From Hyaloscypha bicolor E (taxonomy: Eukaryota; Ascomycota; Leotiomycetes; Helotiales; Hyaloscyphaceae), in the NCBI RefSeq assembly GCF_002865645.1, contig NW_020194618.1, positions 434,001 through 498,000 on the forward strand: 64,000 nt of DNA, in the 5' to 3' direction. A program made the position numbers and the translations under genes. The notes beneath the pieces were generated by a model. It was not told where the DNA came from, did not search any database, and was given only the letters and a program-made list of their open reading frames with translations. How positions within the stretch are numbered: the stretch's first letter is position 1; each line of letters starts with the position of its first letter. This document shows positions 46,403-60,239 of this stretch, one piece after another.

Positions 46403-49400
46403 TTAATTTCTATAATCTCTTATTATTTATATATCTAATAAAAATATATTATATTAATTATTAAGTATTTCTCTCGAATAGTATCTAATTTAATAAGGCA
46501 TTTATATAATAACTTCGAATTTATATAAATAACTAGTAATAATTCTATTTCAATTATTTTATTAATTATAGATTTAATTAAAGCGCTTATATTAAAGCTA
46601 TAAGCTATATTATAAAGTTCTAAAACTAGAATACTTTTAATAACTCTCTTATATTTAATAAAGAACTAGTAAATAATATTAGTATATTTAGTTTTATTTA
46701 CTAAAACTAGAATATATTTAATTTAAAAAGAAAGATCTCTATTATTTATAAATAAAGTATTTATAAAAATAATTAAATATAAGAATTCCTTTATTAGCTT
46801 TATAAATCTTAGTTCTCTAGTAGTATTTTCAATTTTATTATTAAATATACTTATTAAATACCTTTATATTAATTTCCGAGAATTTAATAGCTTAAGTAAT
46901 AATTAATAAATTATATAAAGCTTTTAGTTAATAAACTAATATAATATATATTTTTCTAATATATTAGGTAATATATTAATTCTTAATAAAGAGATTTTAA
47001 TAAATATTGCCTTTATTATTTATAATAGTAGTGTTTTTTATAGAAAAAATTTAAAGGTTTTTATATTAGTATTTTTATATAAAGATAATTCTAGTAATAT
47101 TTATATAAATAAAACCTTTATTAAACTTGAAATTATAATTCAAAGTAAGGTATTTATACTTTTTAGCTAAAAACTTAGTTTTTTAGAGCTTTAATTACTT
47201 TATTTTTATAAAATTATTAGTTTTAATAAATAGAATATTATTAATTTAAAGGCTAATAATTTCAAAGAATTACTTATTATAAAGAAATCAAGAATTATAA
47301 ATTAATTATTTTATAAAAAGCTTATTAATATAATAGAAATAATAGAGTTTAAACTAGTAGTTTCTAGCTTCTAATATATTATATAGTAATTTTATAACTT
47401 TTAAAATAAAACTATTCTTTAGATTTAGTTTTTTAGTAAACTCATAAAATGAATTAATATAAAAATTATAATTAAATAAAGTTATTAATTAAATATAAGC
47501 TTATAAAATATTATATAAATATAATTCTATAGTATTTATTTATTATAATAGTAATATTAAAAATAATTCTCTGGCTAATTTATTAAATAATTAGTAATTA
47601 TATTAATATTATATATTTCTTATTATTATTATAAGCTTAGATAACTAGTTTTAATTTCTTAAGCTTTCTTTTTATATCCTTATTTTTAATTTTATTAATA
47701 AATCGGAAATTAAAGATATATATTTCCTTTAGTATCTAAAATCTAGAAATAATCTCAAATATATTCTTTTCTAAAAAGCTAATAATTTTAATTTAGTAAA
47801 AGTTCTTATATAGCTTACTATCTTATAGAAATACTATAATATTAGAATTCTTATAAAGCTATTCTTTATTATACTTTAGTAAAATAGCAGAAATAATAAA
47901 ACGAATTATATTTATATTACTTTTATATAAGGTATATAATAATAAAGTAATATATAAATAATTAAGGTAAATAAGCTATAAAGTAATATTTGTAAATAAA
48001 ACTAATTTCAAGAATTAATTCTAATAAAAAACCAATTAATACTTCTTTCTAAAGCTAGAAATATTTCTTATATATTCCCTAATATTTAGCTAAGTATATA
48101 AAGCCCTTTACTTAATTAGGAAACACGATTTTATATAATTCGTATAATTCTAATTATAAGCTTTATCTAAAATAGGAAACTAGATCTATAATATTTAATA
48201 CCTATTTATATACTATTATATATACTTATTATACTTTAGCTTTATTATAAAGTTTGAAATTATATTTAGATTTAGGGCTATTAGTACTAATTTTAATATC
48301 TTTTATATAAAAGGGCTTTATAGAAATTAAATAAAGCATAATATTACTATATAATTAAGCTAGTATATAAGACTTCCCGTTTATTATTACAAGCTTATAT
48401 AATCTATTTCAATTACTAGATTAATTAGTATTTCTTTTATATTATATAAAAATATTCGAATTTAAAAGAAGTTTATAAATATTAGTAATACTAGAACTAT
48501 TTTGGATATTTAAGGTATTTATAATTTAATATTTAGTTCGAAGTTTCTGAATTTCTATTATTACTTTTTTAAGTATTACTAATTATTATAATATAATTAG
48601 TAATAAGGTATTATATTTAATTATTCGAAATAGAATACTATAAATTAAAAGAATTAAAATAATACTATTAGATTTTATAAAGTTATTAATAGCCTTAAAA
48701 GCTATTTAAAATATAATATTCTTATTAATTCTATTAATTTCGGCTATAATAGTAAAATAAATATATTAAATTAGATTATAATAGCGTTTTATAATTCGAA
48801 TAAACTTATAAGCTATTATAAGAACGATTTTAATCTTGATTTCTATAGTATTTATAAGCTAAACGAACTTTTTATTAGTAAACTGCTTTCTAATATTTAC
48901 TATAATCTAATTAGAAGAGCCTAAATAAGTATTAATTTAATATTACTTTAAAGTATTTCAAATATATAATATACTAATATTTTAAAGCTATTAGCCGGCT
49001 TAATATTAAGTACCTTTATTAATAATATAAAGTATAAGCTTACTAGAAATATAGAAAATATTAATAATAATAAAGTAATTAAAGCTAATATTATTTTTTA
49101 AATTAAATTTAAATTATTTAAATAATTAGTTATATTTCTGATATTACTTATAATATTTTATAAAGTTTTTAAAGGCCTTTATATTAATATTATAACTTGC
49201 TTATTTTAGTATATTTCAAAGTTTACTAATAAATAAATAATTAAAATAATAATATAAATATTATAATTTAATCTTTATAAGAAAATAAGGATTATAAATA
49301 AAGAATTCAAAAATAAAGCTTTATAATATAGTATTTTAAAGCAAGAAAAGCATTTAAAATATTATATTATAGGTATATAATATCTAATAAAAGTAATAAG

Positions 49401-51380
49401 ATAATTAATAAAATTATTAAAATAAATTCCTAGCTTATTTATATGAATTAAGTTAAATAAAAACAAATTTTTTATAAGTATAATATGAAATTATATTTGC
49501 TTAATTAATATTCTTATTATTATAGATCTAATAAAAGATATTAATTTAATATTATTATGAGTTTATTATAAAGCTTGAAATTAGTTAGAATTAGTAATTA
49601 AATATTTAAAGGCTCCGGTATTAATTATAACTTTATAAAAGTAATAAGTATTATATTTTAATATATTATTAATTATAAATATTTAGATATCTTCTATTTA
49701 TTTAATAAATTTTAAATATAATTTTCGCCTATTATCTAATATATAAAAGGAAAAAAAGTAAAATTATTTATAAGAATATTAGTTATAAAAGTAATAAAAA
49801 TAGTAAAAGTAACTAAAAAAACTCATAATTAAAATAAAATAAAAATCTAAATAATATTTCTCTCTTTTATCCGTTTTTACTAATAAAGCCTTATAAGTAT
49901 TATTTACTAATTTGTTTTTATTATTCTTATTATTCTTTTCTTTTTTAACTCCGGTAATATATTATATATAAATACTATTAAAGCATTTATTAAAATTGCA
50001 AAAGTTTCGGGATTTAAATTAATAAATGTTTTTATTCTTAAATCGAGCTTTTTTAGCTTTTTATTTCTCTAATATATATTTCTAAAAGCAGTATTCGGAT
50101 TTTTTATATATAAAATATAATTTAGAAATATAATTATTATAAATTCCGAAATTATAACTGGATTTATATTAATAATTTCCGAATAAGTAATAACTTAAAA
50201 GAATTTTAAGAATTATATTATTAATTAATAAAGTAATTTTTGGTATTAATTTATTACTTTTTTTTATAAGTAATAATTAATAATTAGAGCTTATTAATAA
50301 GCTAGCCAAGTTTATTAGAAAAATTCGAAACTATATATTAATATATTAATAAGCCTTAATAAAAAATTATAATTTTATTATATAGAAATTTAATATTTTA
50401 TAAGGCAGAAATAAGGTTATATTATAGTTAATATAAGTAGTTAATTAGTATTAAAACAAGCTCAAATATTGTTTTTTAGGATATTTTACTATTATAATTA
50501 CTAAAATAATAGTATTTCATTTATTTAAATTTCAATATTAGAAATCGGGGCCTTTAAAAAAGCTATAAATATTAATATAAGCCTTTTATATATATATTAA
50601 AAGAGCTAGTTATTATAAAAGTAATCTTATACTAGTTTCTTTAATATAGTAGAAAAGGCTCTTACTAGTATCTTTTATAAAAGCTTTATATATTAATAAA
50701 TATCGAGAAAAATAAGAAGTATATAATTAAAACTATTATTAGTTTTATAATACTTTTATATTTTAAAATATATCTTTACTACTTTTCTAATAAGCTTTCT
50801 AATAATAATAATAAATATTAATTAAGAGATTTTCGGGCTCTATAATTCTAGTAATAATAATAAAAGTAAAAATAGTAAATAGCTTTAATTTAAAGAATAG
50901 TAAATAAATGCCTTAATTTAATTAACTAATTAATTAAAAGTACTTAATTCTCTTTTATTTAGTTCTTTCTAAAGTAAGATAAACTAATATAATAGATTTC
51001 TTTAAAAGATTTATTCTAATTAGGCTATTTTTAATAATATTAGCTTTTATATTAAATATATATTATTTTTATTTATATAATATTAAGTAAAAATTATATT
51101 ATAATAAGATATATATAATTTTATTTAATATAAATATTATTATATTAAAGGTATTTTCGAAGGTTTTATAATTTAGTATAATTATATTAACTAAAGATTA
51201 TATTATTAAAGTTCTTAAAGTTATTCTTAAATAAATTCTATAAATCTTTATTAAAAGTTCTATATAAGATATATTAATATAGCTTAATATTCAGATATTT
51301 CTAAAGATTTATTTTTATAATATTAATAGTATTAATTCTATTCTTTTATTTCTTAATTAGCTTCTTTTTTTAATTTTTTT
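46403..51380 (-). pseudogene. copia gag-pol relic of copy G
   Basis: Minus-strand relic: gag about 51380-49950, integrase core near 48880-48730, RT about 47600-46900 with the TNN form near 47244-47236, and RNase H about 46690-46460. It is more AT-rich than copies E and F, with very many stops. An insertion of about 305 bp interrupts the region between integrase and RT (47925-48231). Confidence 0.82.
47925..48231. mobile_element. small non-coding insertion (MITE-like) in copy G
   Basis: Absent from the same place in the other copies. The ends are loosely inverted (ATAAGGTATATAATA against ATAAGTATATATAATA on the other strand). Flanks read ACTTTTA (47919-47925) and ACTTTAG (48232-48238), an imperfect target duplication of 6-8 bases. 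There is no ORF. A short non-autonomous DNA transposon fits; a hAT type is possible from the duplication length. Confidence 0.6.
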
Positions 51381-51914
51381 ATACTAAATTAAATTTAGTT
51401 TCTTTCTAGTATATATATATATATATATATAATTTATAATAAAAAGTATTTAAAAGTAAAATAGTTTATAATAGATTTATAAAAGAATTCAATAATAAAA
51501 GTATTAATATTAAAATCCCAAATAAATATTTTGCTTTTAAATATTTTATTTATAATAAGAAATTTAGGAAATAAAATAGTATAATTCCGGAAAGGTCTAA
51601 AACTTAAAGGGTTTAATTTAATAATAAAATCGAAGTTGTAATTAAAAAGCTTTAAATATATATAAGAGTATATATTTCAGAAAGAGGATTTTTTAAATTC
51701 AGGTATTATATAAATAAATTTTTTTTTTTCAAGAAAGTAGTTTTATAACTAAAATAAATTAGTTTTGAAAAATAATAGAAGTTAAATAAATAAATAAATA
51801 GTTAAATAGCTAATTACTTATTAATTAGTAAAATCTAGTATTTTCTATTTAAGCTATTAAATACTTTTCTAATTAGCTAAATCTTTTTTTAATTTATATA
51901 TATAAACTAATTAG

Positions 51915-52187
51915 TATTAATTTATTAATAATATATAGTATAATATATAATATATATAAAATATTTAATATATAAAGTTAGTAAAATAATTAATATTTAG
52001 AAATAAGAATTATAATATTATAATATTAATATATAATTCTTAAATCTATTAAATCTAATAAAAACTAACTATTAGTTAAATTATTTATAGAATGCGAGGT
52101 TATATAACTATATCTTATATTTTATATTCTTTTATTTATATCTTATTATCTATATTTCGTATTTCGAGTCTTATAATTATATATATA
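51915..52187 (-). repeat. 5' LTR of copy G (end decayed)
   Basis: Starts TATTAA where the family has TATTGG or TATTAG. It matches other LTRs up to the ATATATATA just before the usual AGCTATACTAATA end, which is missing here. Confidence 0.7.
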
Positions 52188-52656
52188 AATAGTCTAATTA
52201 AAGGAAATAATTATATTTTTATTTAATAAGTAATATTTATATATAGCTATTAATATAAATTATATTTTATTAAATAAAGAAATATAGCTTTATTATTATT
52301 TAAATATAATAATAAAGAATATAAAAAGTATTTTTAAGATATAAAAAAAGAATTATTAATTAGTTTATATATTAAAATTAAAGAATTAAAAGCTTAAATT
52401 ATATATTATTTATTATATATTTTATTTACTTATTTATTATTTAAAAAAACCCTTTATATTTAAGTTTTTTAGTAAGCTTTTATAATTATTAAATTAGTTT
52501 CTTTATTATTTTATTAATTATTATTATTAATAAAAGCTTAAAAATCTCTTTTAAAATCGAATAAATATTATAATTATTATAGTATATAGTACTAATAAGA
52601 ATTAAACTAAAACTAACTAGATATATAAAGTTAAAGTCGGGAAGTATAAGTCGAGA

Positions 52657-52712
52657 TCACGTGTCGCGACTTCGGTCACGTGTTATGACTTCGCTTAGCT
52701 AGTATATAAGCC
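52657..52712 (+). promoter_or_regulatory. paired CACGTG boxes and TATA-like site
   Basis: Two 19-base direct repeats (52657-52675 and 52676-52694), each with TCACGTGT followed by GACTTCG, then TATATAAGCC (about 52703-52712). CACGTG is the classical E-box bound by bHLH factors. Position upstream of a gypsy-like repeat suggests a retrotransposon LTR promoter. The link is inferred. Confidence 0.5.
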
Positions 52713-52734
52713 TATATATAATTTATAATTATTT

Positions 52735-52900
52735 AGATTCGAGGCTTTTTTAAGATTCTTTTCTTTTTTTTAGCTTTAAATTATTAAAATAGAAATAGTT
52801 TAATTATATCTTTTAGGCTCTAGATTTTATATTTATAATATAATTTAAAGCTTATTTATTTCTTGATTTTATAAAGAATTTAAATAATACTTATTTAATT
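52735..52900 (+). repeat. dispersed repeat, probable gypsy LTR/leader segment (copy 2)
   Basis: Diverged counterpart of 31180-31340, sharing TTTTTTTAGCTTTAAATTAT, TTTAAAGCTTA and a TTTTATAAAG-like segment in the same order. Confidence 0.5.
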
Positions 52901-53462
52901 AGTTTTTAATAAATATAAATATAATATATTATAGTTATTTCTATATTAATTAACTTATATTAAAATAAAAGAAAGCTATAATAAGTTAAAACCCGATTTA
53001 TATATTTGGCTAAAGACTTTTACTAAGTTATATAATAAAGGCTAGAGCCTTTATTATATAACGCGCCTCCTTAAATTAATAAAATAATTATATATTATTT
53101 AAGGAACTCGAATACTTTAGAGAATATAGTTTTATTTCTTTTTAATTTTTTAATTTTTTAATTTTTAAAGAATTCTATTTAATTAATCGAATTACTAGTT
53201 TTCTTAATATAAAGGCCTGGCCTATAATATTAGAATTTTTTTTTAATTAACTAGAGATTATATATATATAAAACTAGAAATAGGAAATACCTGAACTTAA
53301 ATATAAAAAAACAAAGCTTAAAATAATAAAACTAAAAATAGACTTTATTTAAAACTATTTATAAAGCTAATACCTTAGTAAGACTTTAGAATATATAAAA
53401 GCTAATAATAGGAAATATTCGAAACTATATATAAAAGCTAGAATATTAATTTAATTAGTTAA

Positions 53463-53761
53463 TATTAGTATAGCTATTTCTTTAGAAATTATATATATAA
53501 TTACGGGATACGGGATATGGGATATAAGTAATAAGATATAGGTAATAGGATATAAGATACGAGATATAGTTATATAAACTCGCATCCTATTAGTAACTCG
53601 ACCTATAGACTAGACCCCTTTAGGCTTAGTAAATTTAGGAATTATATATTAATATTATAATACTATAATTCTTACTTCTAAATAATAATAACTTTACTAA
53701 CTAATATAATTAGTATTTTTATACCTATATAATAGTACTATATATTACTAGTAAACCAATA
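53463..53761 (+). repeat. 5' LTR of copy F
   Basis: 299 bp, TATTAG...CCAATA, same length as the 3' LTR of this copy and both LTRs of copy E. Confidence 0.92.
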
Positions 53762-54244
53762 CTAATTAGTTTATATATATAGATTAGAGAAGATTTTAGA
53801 TTAGTTCTAAAAGTATTCGGTAGCCTAAGACAAATCTAGTCTATTTTATATTAAAAAAGGAAACTATTTATTAACTTTATAAAAGTATTTAGTAGCTTAT
53901 AGAAAAAATACCTAGCTTTTACTAATTAGTAAGCAGTTAGCCATTTGACTATTTATCTATTTAACTTTTATTATTTTTTAAAACCAACTTCTTTTAGCCC
54001 TAAGACTACCTTCTTGGAAACTATCTTTTCTACTTATATAATACCCGTATCTATAGGACCCTCTTTCCGGAATATATACTTTATATATACCCTTAAAGCT
54101 TTTTAATTACTACTTCGATTTTACTATTAAATCGAGTCCTTTGAGCTTTAGACCCTCCCGGAATTATAATATTTCATTTCCTAAATTTCTTATTATAGAC
54201 GAAATATTTAAAGGCGAAATATTTACTTTAATACCTTACTAGAT

Positions 54245-54450
54245 ATCTCGTATCTGAACCAGGTATCTGGTATCTTAATTACCAGATATCTAGTATCTTA
54301 ACTACTAGATATCTAGTATCTTAATAACCAGGTATCTGGTATCTTAATTAGATATCTAAACCAGGTATCTAGTATCTTAATTAGGCATCTAAACTAAGTA
54401 TCTAGTATCTAAACCAGGCATCTAAACCAGGTATCTAGATATCTTTATTA
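54245..54450 (+). repeat. leader minisatellite of copy F
   Basis: GGTATCTGGTATCT / CCAGGTATCT units interleaved with TTAATAACC or TTAACTA spacers. The arrangement differs from copies D and E. Confidence 0.82.
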
Positions 54451-54559
54451 CTAAACCCTTTCTATAAACTTACTATAAACTATCTTACTTTTAAACCCTT
54501 TCTACTATAAACCATATATATATACTAGAGAGAACCTGAACTCGATTTAGTATAGATAC

Positions 54560-57500
54560 TAATAAGAGAAAGAAGCTAATTAAGAAATAGAAGAATAGTA
54601 TTAATCCGGTAACTATAATAAAGGCTAAACTTTAGGAATATATAATTATTAAGATATATTAGTATACCTTATATAGGAAGAGTAATAATAATCTATAGAA
54701 TCTATTCTAGAATAACTTCAAAAACTTTAATACTATAATATATAATCTAATTAATTATATACTTATATAAAATCTTTAAGCCTAACTTTAATATAATAAT
54801 ATCTATATTAAATAGAACTATAGAAACCTTATTATTATATAATTCTTTATTAATCTTACCTAAGAAAAGATAAAAAGTATATGAAATAAAGCTAATATTA
54901 TTAATAATAATCTAATTAGAATAGATCTTCTTTAGGAACCTATTATATTAGTTTATCTTATTCTAGATAAAACTAGATATAAGGGAATTAGATAATCTCA
55001 GTCGAGAAATCAAGCTATCTATTTACCTCTTCTAAATTAAGGCTATCTATTACTTTTACTTTTATTACTACTAGTATTACTACCGAATTCGAACTATTAT
55101 TAATTAGTACCTACTATTTCTACTAGGAAGCTTATTGGGAAAGTAGTAAAAATATATTCCGAAATATAGAAATATAATAGAACTAATAATAGTTTTAATT
55201 ATAAACTTACTATCTTCCTTAATATCTACTAATATATAGAGCTTCTAGAAAAGATACTAGTAAGAGCTTTTCCTACTATATTAAAGGGCCTAGTATAAGA
55301 CTACTTCTATAATAACTAGCTCTTAAGCCATATATATAAAGAGGCCTATATAAATATCTATAGTTTCTTTAAAGGCCCCGGTTTCTATTATTAAAATTTA
55401 AATAAATAGAATACTATTATTTTAGTAACTATAATAATAAAGAATCCTAAAAAGATAATATTTGAGCTTGTCTAAATACTAATTAATAACCTATATAAAT
55501 TATAGTATAGCCTTATTCCTGTCTTATAAAGTACTGAATTTCTATATAATAAGATTATTATCTCTTATTAAGGCTTACTAATATACTAATATATAGTCTC
55601 TGATTCTTCTAATAATCTCGGCTAGTTTATTAATAAGCTCTAATTATCTATTACTATCTATAAGAAGAAGTAATAAATTATTATTAAAACCTACTTTACT
55701 AATTAATAATACTATTCTTAAAACCCTTTAAACTACTATTTGTCCGGAAATTATTAATATAGACCTAGCTATAACTTCGGAAACTATAATAACTACTTCA
55801 AGTTCTGTAATTATAATAATTATATTCCGAAGTTGTATTTTATATATAAGAGACCCGAATACCGCTTATAGAAGTATATACCGGAGAAATAAGAGGCTAA
55901 AAAGGCTCGATTTAAGAATAGAAATATTTACTAATTTAGATCCCGAAATACCTATAACTTTAATAAATGCTTTAGTAATACTTATATATAGTAATTACCG
56001 AATTCAAAAAAGAAGAGAATAACGAGAATAGTAAAAATAAACTAGTAGGTAATGCTTTTAAAGCCTTATTAGCAGAAATGAATAAAGGAAAGAAATATTA
56101 TTCTAATTCCTACTTTATTTCTATTAAGAGCTTTCTAGCTACTTCTATAGCCCTTACTTCTATTATTTCTATAACTAATACCCTTATAAATAACCTTACT
56201 TCCCTTTCCCTTATATATTAGATAATAGGCGAAAACCACATTTTGGAGCCTACTAAATAGATAGATAATACCTAGATATTTATAATTAATAGTATATTAA
56301 GATATAATACTTATTACTTTTATAAAGTTATAATTAATACCGGAGCCTCTAGATTCTCAACTACTAGTTCTAACTAATTCCAAGCTTTATAGTAGACTAA
56401 TAATAGTATTAAACTTAATAAAACTACTAAAGAATAAATTAATATCTAGTTTAGTATTAGATCTATATTCTCTATTAGATCTGTAATAGTAAGAATACTA
56501 ATTAGGTAAGTATAATTCTATATTATATCTATAAAAACTCTATTTCTATTTAGTTTAGCTAATATAGACAAGCTAGAAATCTATTTTAATAATCTTACTA
56601 ATTATTTCATTACTTTTACTAGATACTTTATACCTATAGTATAATGTTTTAAATATTCTTTCTTACTTTAGAATACTATTTTATAAAGCTTTATTTCCGA
56701 ATTCTTTACTTATAACCCCTGCTTTTTATAGAGGTCGAATTATAATATCTATATTACTGTTTTAGTTATTTATCTATTAGTAAGCTCCGAAATATACTAG
56801 AACAAATAGGCTATAATATTAATATAGAAGCCCTTAAATATCTTATAAAGTACTATAAGTAATACTAGAAATTCGGACAATTACCGGAATAATTCAAGTT
56901 TAACCTAAAAAATAATATTAGCTTTAATTATTTTATTATTATTAATATTTTCTATATTTCCGGTAAGCCTATATTCTATATTATTAATAAAGGCACTCGA
57001 TATTAAGCCGGCTAATAGCTTTAAAATATTAGTATATTATATACTTAGGATGCCTTAAAATAGTATTAGATTAATATCTATTTAGGCCCTTCTAATTAGA
57101 TTATAGTAAATACCGGAAAGTAGTTTATTAGTAAGGAATTCGCTTAGCTTATAAATACTATAGGAATTAAGGTTAAAATCGTTCTTATAGAAGCTTATAG
57201 TTCTATTAGAATTATAGAATACTACTATAGCCCGATTTAATATATTTACCTTATTATTATAGCCGAAATTAATAAAATTAATAAGAATACTATATTCTAA
57301 ATAGCTTTTAAGGCTATTAATAATTCTACTAGACCTAATAGTATTATCCTAATTCTCTTGGTTTATAGTACTTTATCCCAAATAACCAAATATAATACTC
57401 TATTACTAATTATATTATAGTAATTAGTAGTACTCAAGAAAGTAATAGTAGAAATTCAGAAGCTTTAAACTAGATATTAGATTGCAAATACTCTAAATAC

Positions 57501-59400
57501 CCGAAATAGCCCTAGTACTATTAATATTTATAAACTTCCCTTGAATTCGGATATTCTTATATAATATAAAGGAAATACTAGTTAATTTGGCAGTTAGAAT
57601 GGGCCATATAAGCTAGTAGCTATTAATAGAGAGAACTATATACTAGCTTTACTATATAGTAATATTACCTTTTACTCAACTTCTATAAAGCCCTTTTATA
57701 TAGGGAATATTAAGGTTATTACTAATAGCCCCAAACCTGATCCTGTTTCCGAACTCTATAGTAAGGCTAAAGGTAATACAGGTATAATTCCTTCTGCCAT
57801 TCCTGCTATTCTACTAAAATATAATAGAAGATACTCTTATAAGAACCCGGATATTATAATATTTCTATAAAACAATAACTTATATAAGAACTCCCGTTAA
57901 GTTAAAGTTACTAGCCTTCTAGAAAAGAATATATTTGAGATTACTTCTAGATTTTAGATACTAAAAAAAGTATATATTTTTAATTCCCGGTTTATTAATA
58001 AGATTAAGAATAAGGATATAAAAAAAGAGTTTAAGAAGTCGAGACTAGTTATTCAGGCTTATAATAATAATAAGAAATATATAATATTAATATATTAGCT
58101 AGAGAATTATCCTTAGTATTACTACTATAATAACAGATACTATAGAGCTATATTTATATAATATCTCGCAAGCTTATATCTAATTAATAATCTTATTTAA
58201 CTATAATTTTTATATTAACTTACCTTATAAGCTTACTAGAGAGCTAAATCTGAATAATAATTCGGTTCTAAAGGTTATAAAACTACTATATAGTATACCG
58301 GAAGCTGGGAATTACTAGTTTAAGACTTATTATTTCTACTATATTAATAAGCTTTCTATAGAATAGTTAACTTATAATTCTTGCCTCCTTTATAATAAGT
58401 AATTCTTTGAAATCGTCGGCCTTTAAACTAATAATACTCTATTTATCGGAAATAATAATTTTATAAAGATAAAGTAACTAAAGCTTCAAGAGGCCAAGTT
58501 CTTGGCCAAAGAATATAAATGCCTTGCTATTAACTATAATCTCAAGTTTAATAGAGATATTATTTATATAGATACTACTAAAATTATCCTTATATAGAAA
58601 TACTAGTATAAAAACCTTCGAATTATTTCTATAAAGAATACTATTACTATAAGTAATAGGGGCACTATTTATTAAGATCTCTTTATTAAGAACTAATATA
58701 TTACCCAATATACTAGAGAAGTATATATTATATTAGTCTATTAACTAGAAGCTTTATATAACCTATTAATTGCGGTTCAGGCTATTAAATTCTCGGAAAC
58801 TAATATAAAGGCACTTAATAAGTACATTTAATAGTAAATTGAGAATATTACTAGAGGACTGAGATTCGTAAAGCTAGTAAAGAAGTTCTTATATTTAATT
58901 GTTTTTACGAATACTTTATTTGCAAATAATAGAAATCTCTCTTTCTAAATTAGATATATTCTAGTTCTAATAAACGGAACTAGATATACTAATATTATCT
59001 ACTAGTTCTCTACTAAATATAAGAGAGTTACTAGAAGTATTCTAGCTTTAGAACTCTATAGTATGGCTTATAGTTTTAATATAGGCGCTTTAGTTAAATC
59101 TATAATTAATAGAATACTGAAAATGAAATTACTACTAGTAGTTTATATGAATTCGAAGTTATTATATAAATGCCTTATTAAATTAGGAACTACTCGAGAA
59201 AAGTATCTAATAATTAATATAATATATCTCTGCCAGATATATAAATAATAAGAGATTACAGAAATTAAATGAATTAAGAAAGAATTGAATTCTGCTAATT
59301 CTATAACGAAATCGAAGCTAATAAATACCCTTAAATGCCTAATTAATACAAATACTATATAATTAGATATAGAGAAATAGGTCGAGTATAAATAGGGCAG
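54560..59400 (+). pseudogene. copia gag-pol relic of copy F
   Basis: Gag about 54560-55960, integrase core near 57120-57240, RT about 58070-58870 with TNN at 58427-58435, and RNase H about 59040-59260. A 61-codon stretch (59063-59248) is still open and holds the RNase H end with LIKLGTTREK. It is the least AT-converted full copy, but stops remain throughout. An opposite-strand open frame at 58478-58708 also occurs at the same place in copy A (2622-2852) and is an antisense shadow. Confidence 0.87.
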
Positions 59401-59600
59401 GAAATAAATATATGGGATAAAAGAATATTATAAGAGGGAAAGTTATATATAAAAGGCCGCGGCCTTTAGTATATAACCAAAACCTTAGAAATAATATAGA
59501 TATATAGAGTATTTAGGAAATCTGGTACTAGGCCGGATTAGGGAATTTATATATAATTAGAGAGAAATACTATTTTTCGCATTTTTTAGAGAGTTTCTAG

Positions 59601-59899
59601 TATTAGTATAACTATTTTTTTAGGAGTTATATATATAGTTACGGGATACGGGATACGGGATATAGGTAATGAAATATAGGTAATAGGATATAGAATATAG
59701 GATATAGTTATATGAACTTATATTCTATTAGTAACTCGACTTATAGACTAGACCCCTTTAGGCTTAGTAGATTTAAGAATTATATATTAATACTATAATA
59801 CTATAATCCTTACTTCTAAATAATAATAATTAATATAACTAATATAACTAGTATTTCCACGCCTATATAATAGTGCTATATATTACTAGTAAACTAATA
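59601..59899 (+). repeat. 3' LTR of copy F
   Basis: 299 bp, TATTAG...CTAATA, followed by the GTTAA target duplication. Confidence 0.92.
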
Positions 59900-60239
59900 G
59901 TTAATATTAAGAATTATTTGAGTTTTCTTAAGCCCGATTTAAGAAAAGAAAAATATTAGATTTCTCTATTATATAAAGATTTAGAAGCGAGATTTCCGGT
60001 AATTAATTAAATAAATAAATAGATATATAAAGCTAAAATAATAAATAAAGTCCCCTAATAATTATAGAAAGCTTTTATAATATAGTTCTAATAATTATTA
60101 AAGCTAGCTATATAATAAGTAAACTTATTAGTAAATCTAGTTATATGAATTAATTTAATTAATAAATATATAATAATTTCGAATCTTTTATAAATATAAA
60201 TACTTTTTTTATTTTATATATTTCTTTAATTCCCTTTTA

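Larger units (their letters stand above)
39090..52187 (-). mobile_element. Ty1/copia copy G, minus strand, split by copy E
   Basis: An old copia copy whose left LTR and first internal bases (39090-39832) and remaining body (46398-52187) are separated by the insertion of copy E. The TTTAT at 39828-39832 and 46398-46402 is the target duplication of E, so E is younger. G is more AT-rich than E. Its right LTR loses similarity at about 52187 before a recognisable terminus, and no target duplication was found. It also carries a secondary insertion at about 47925-48231. Confidence 0.85.
52188..53462. other. AT-rich stretch with a probable gypsy LTR
   Basis: Contains a GC-retaining promoter-like patch (52640-52712), a repeat shared with 31180-31340, and no defensible ORF. 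The rest is AT-rich relic sequence up to copy F. Confidence 0.5.
53463..59899 (+). mobile_element. Ty1/copia full-length copy F
   Basis: 6,437 bp with target duplication GTTAA (53458-53462 and 59900-59904) and two 299-bp LTRs (53463-53761 and 59601-59899). The pol region keeps more GC than copy D or G, suggesting later insertion or milder RIP. Confidence 0.93.
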
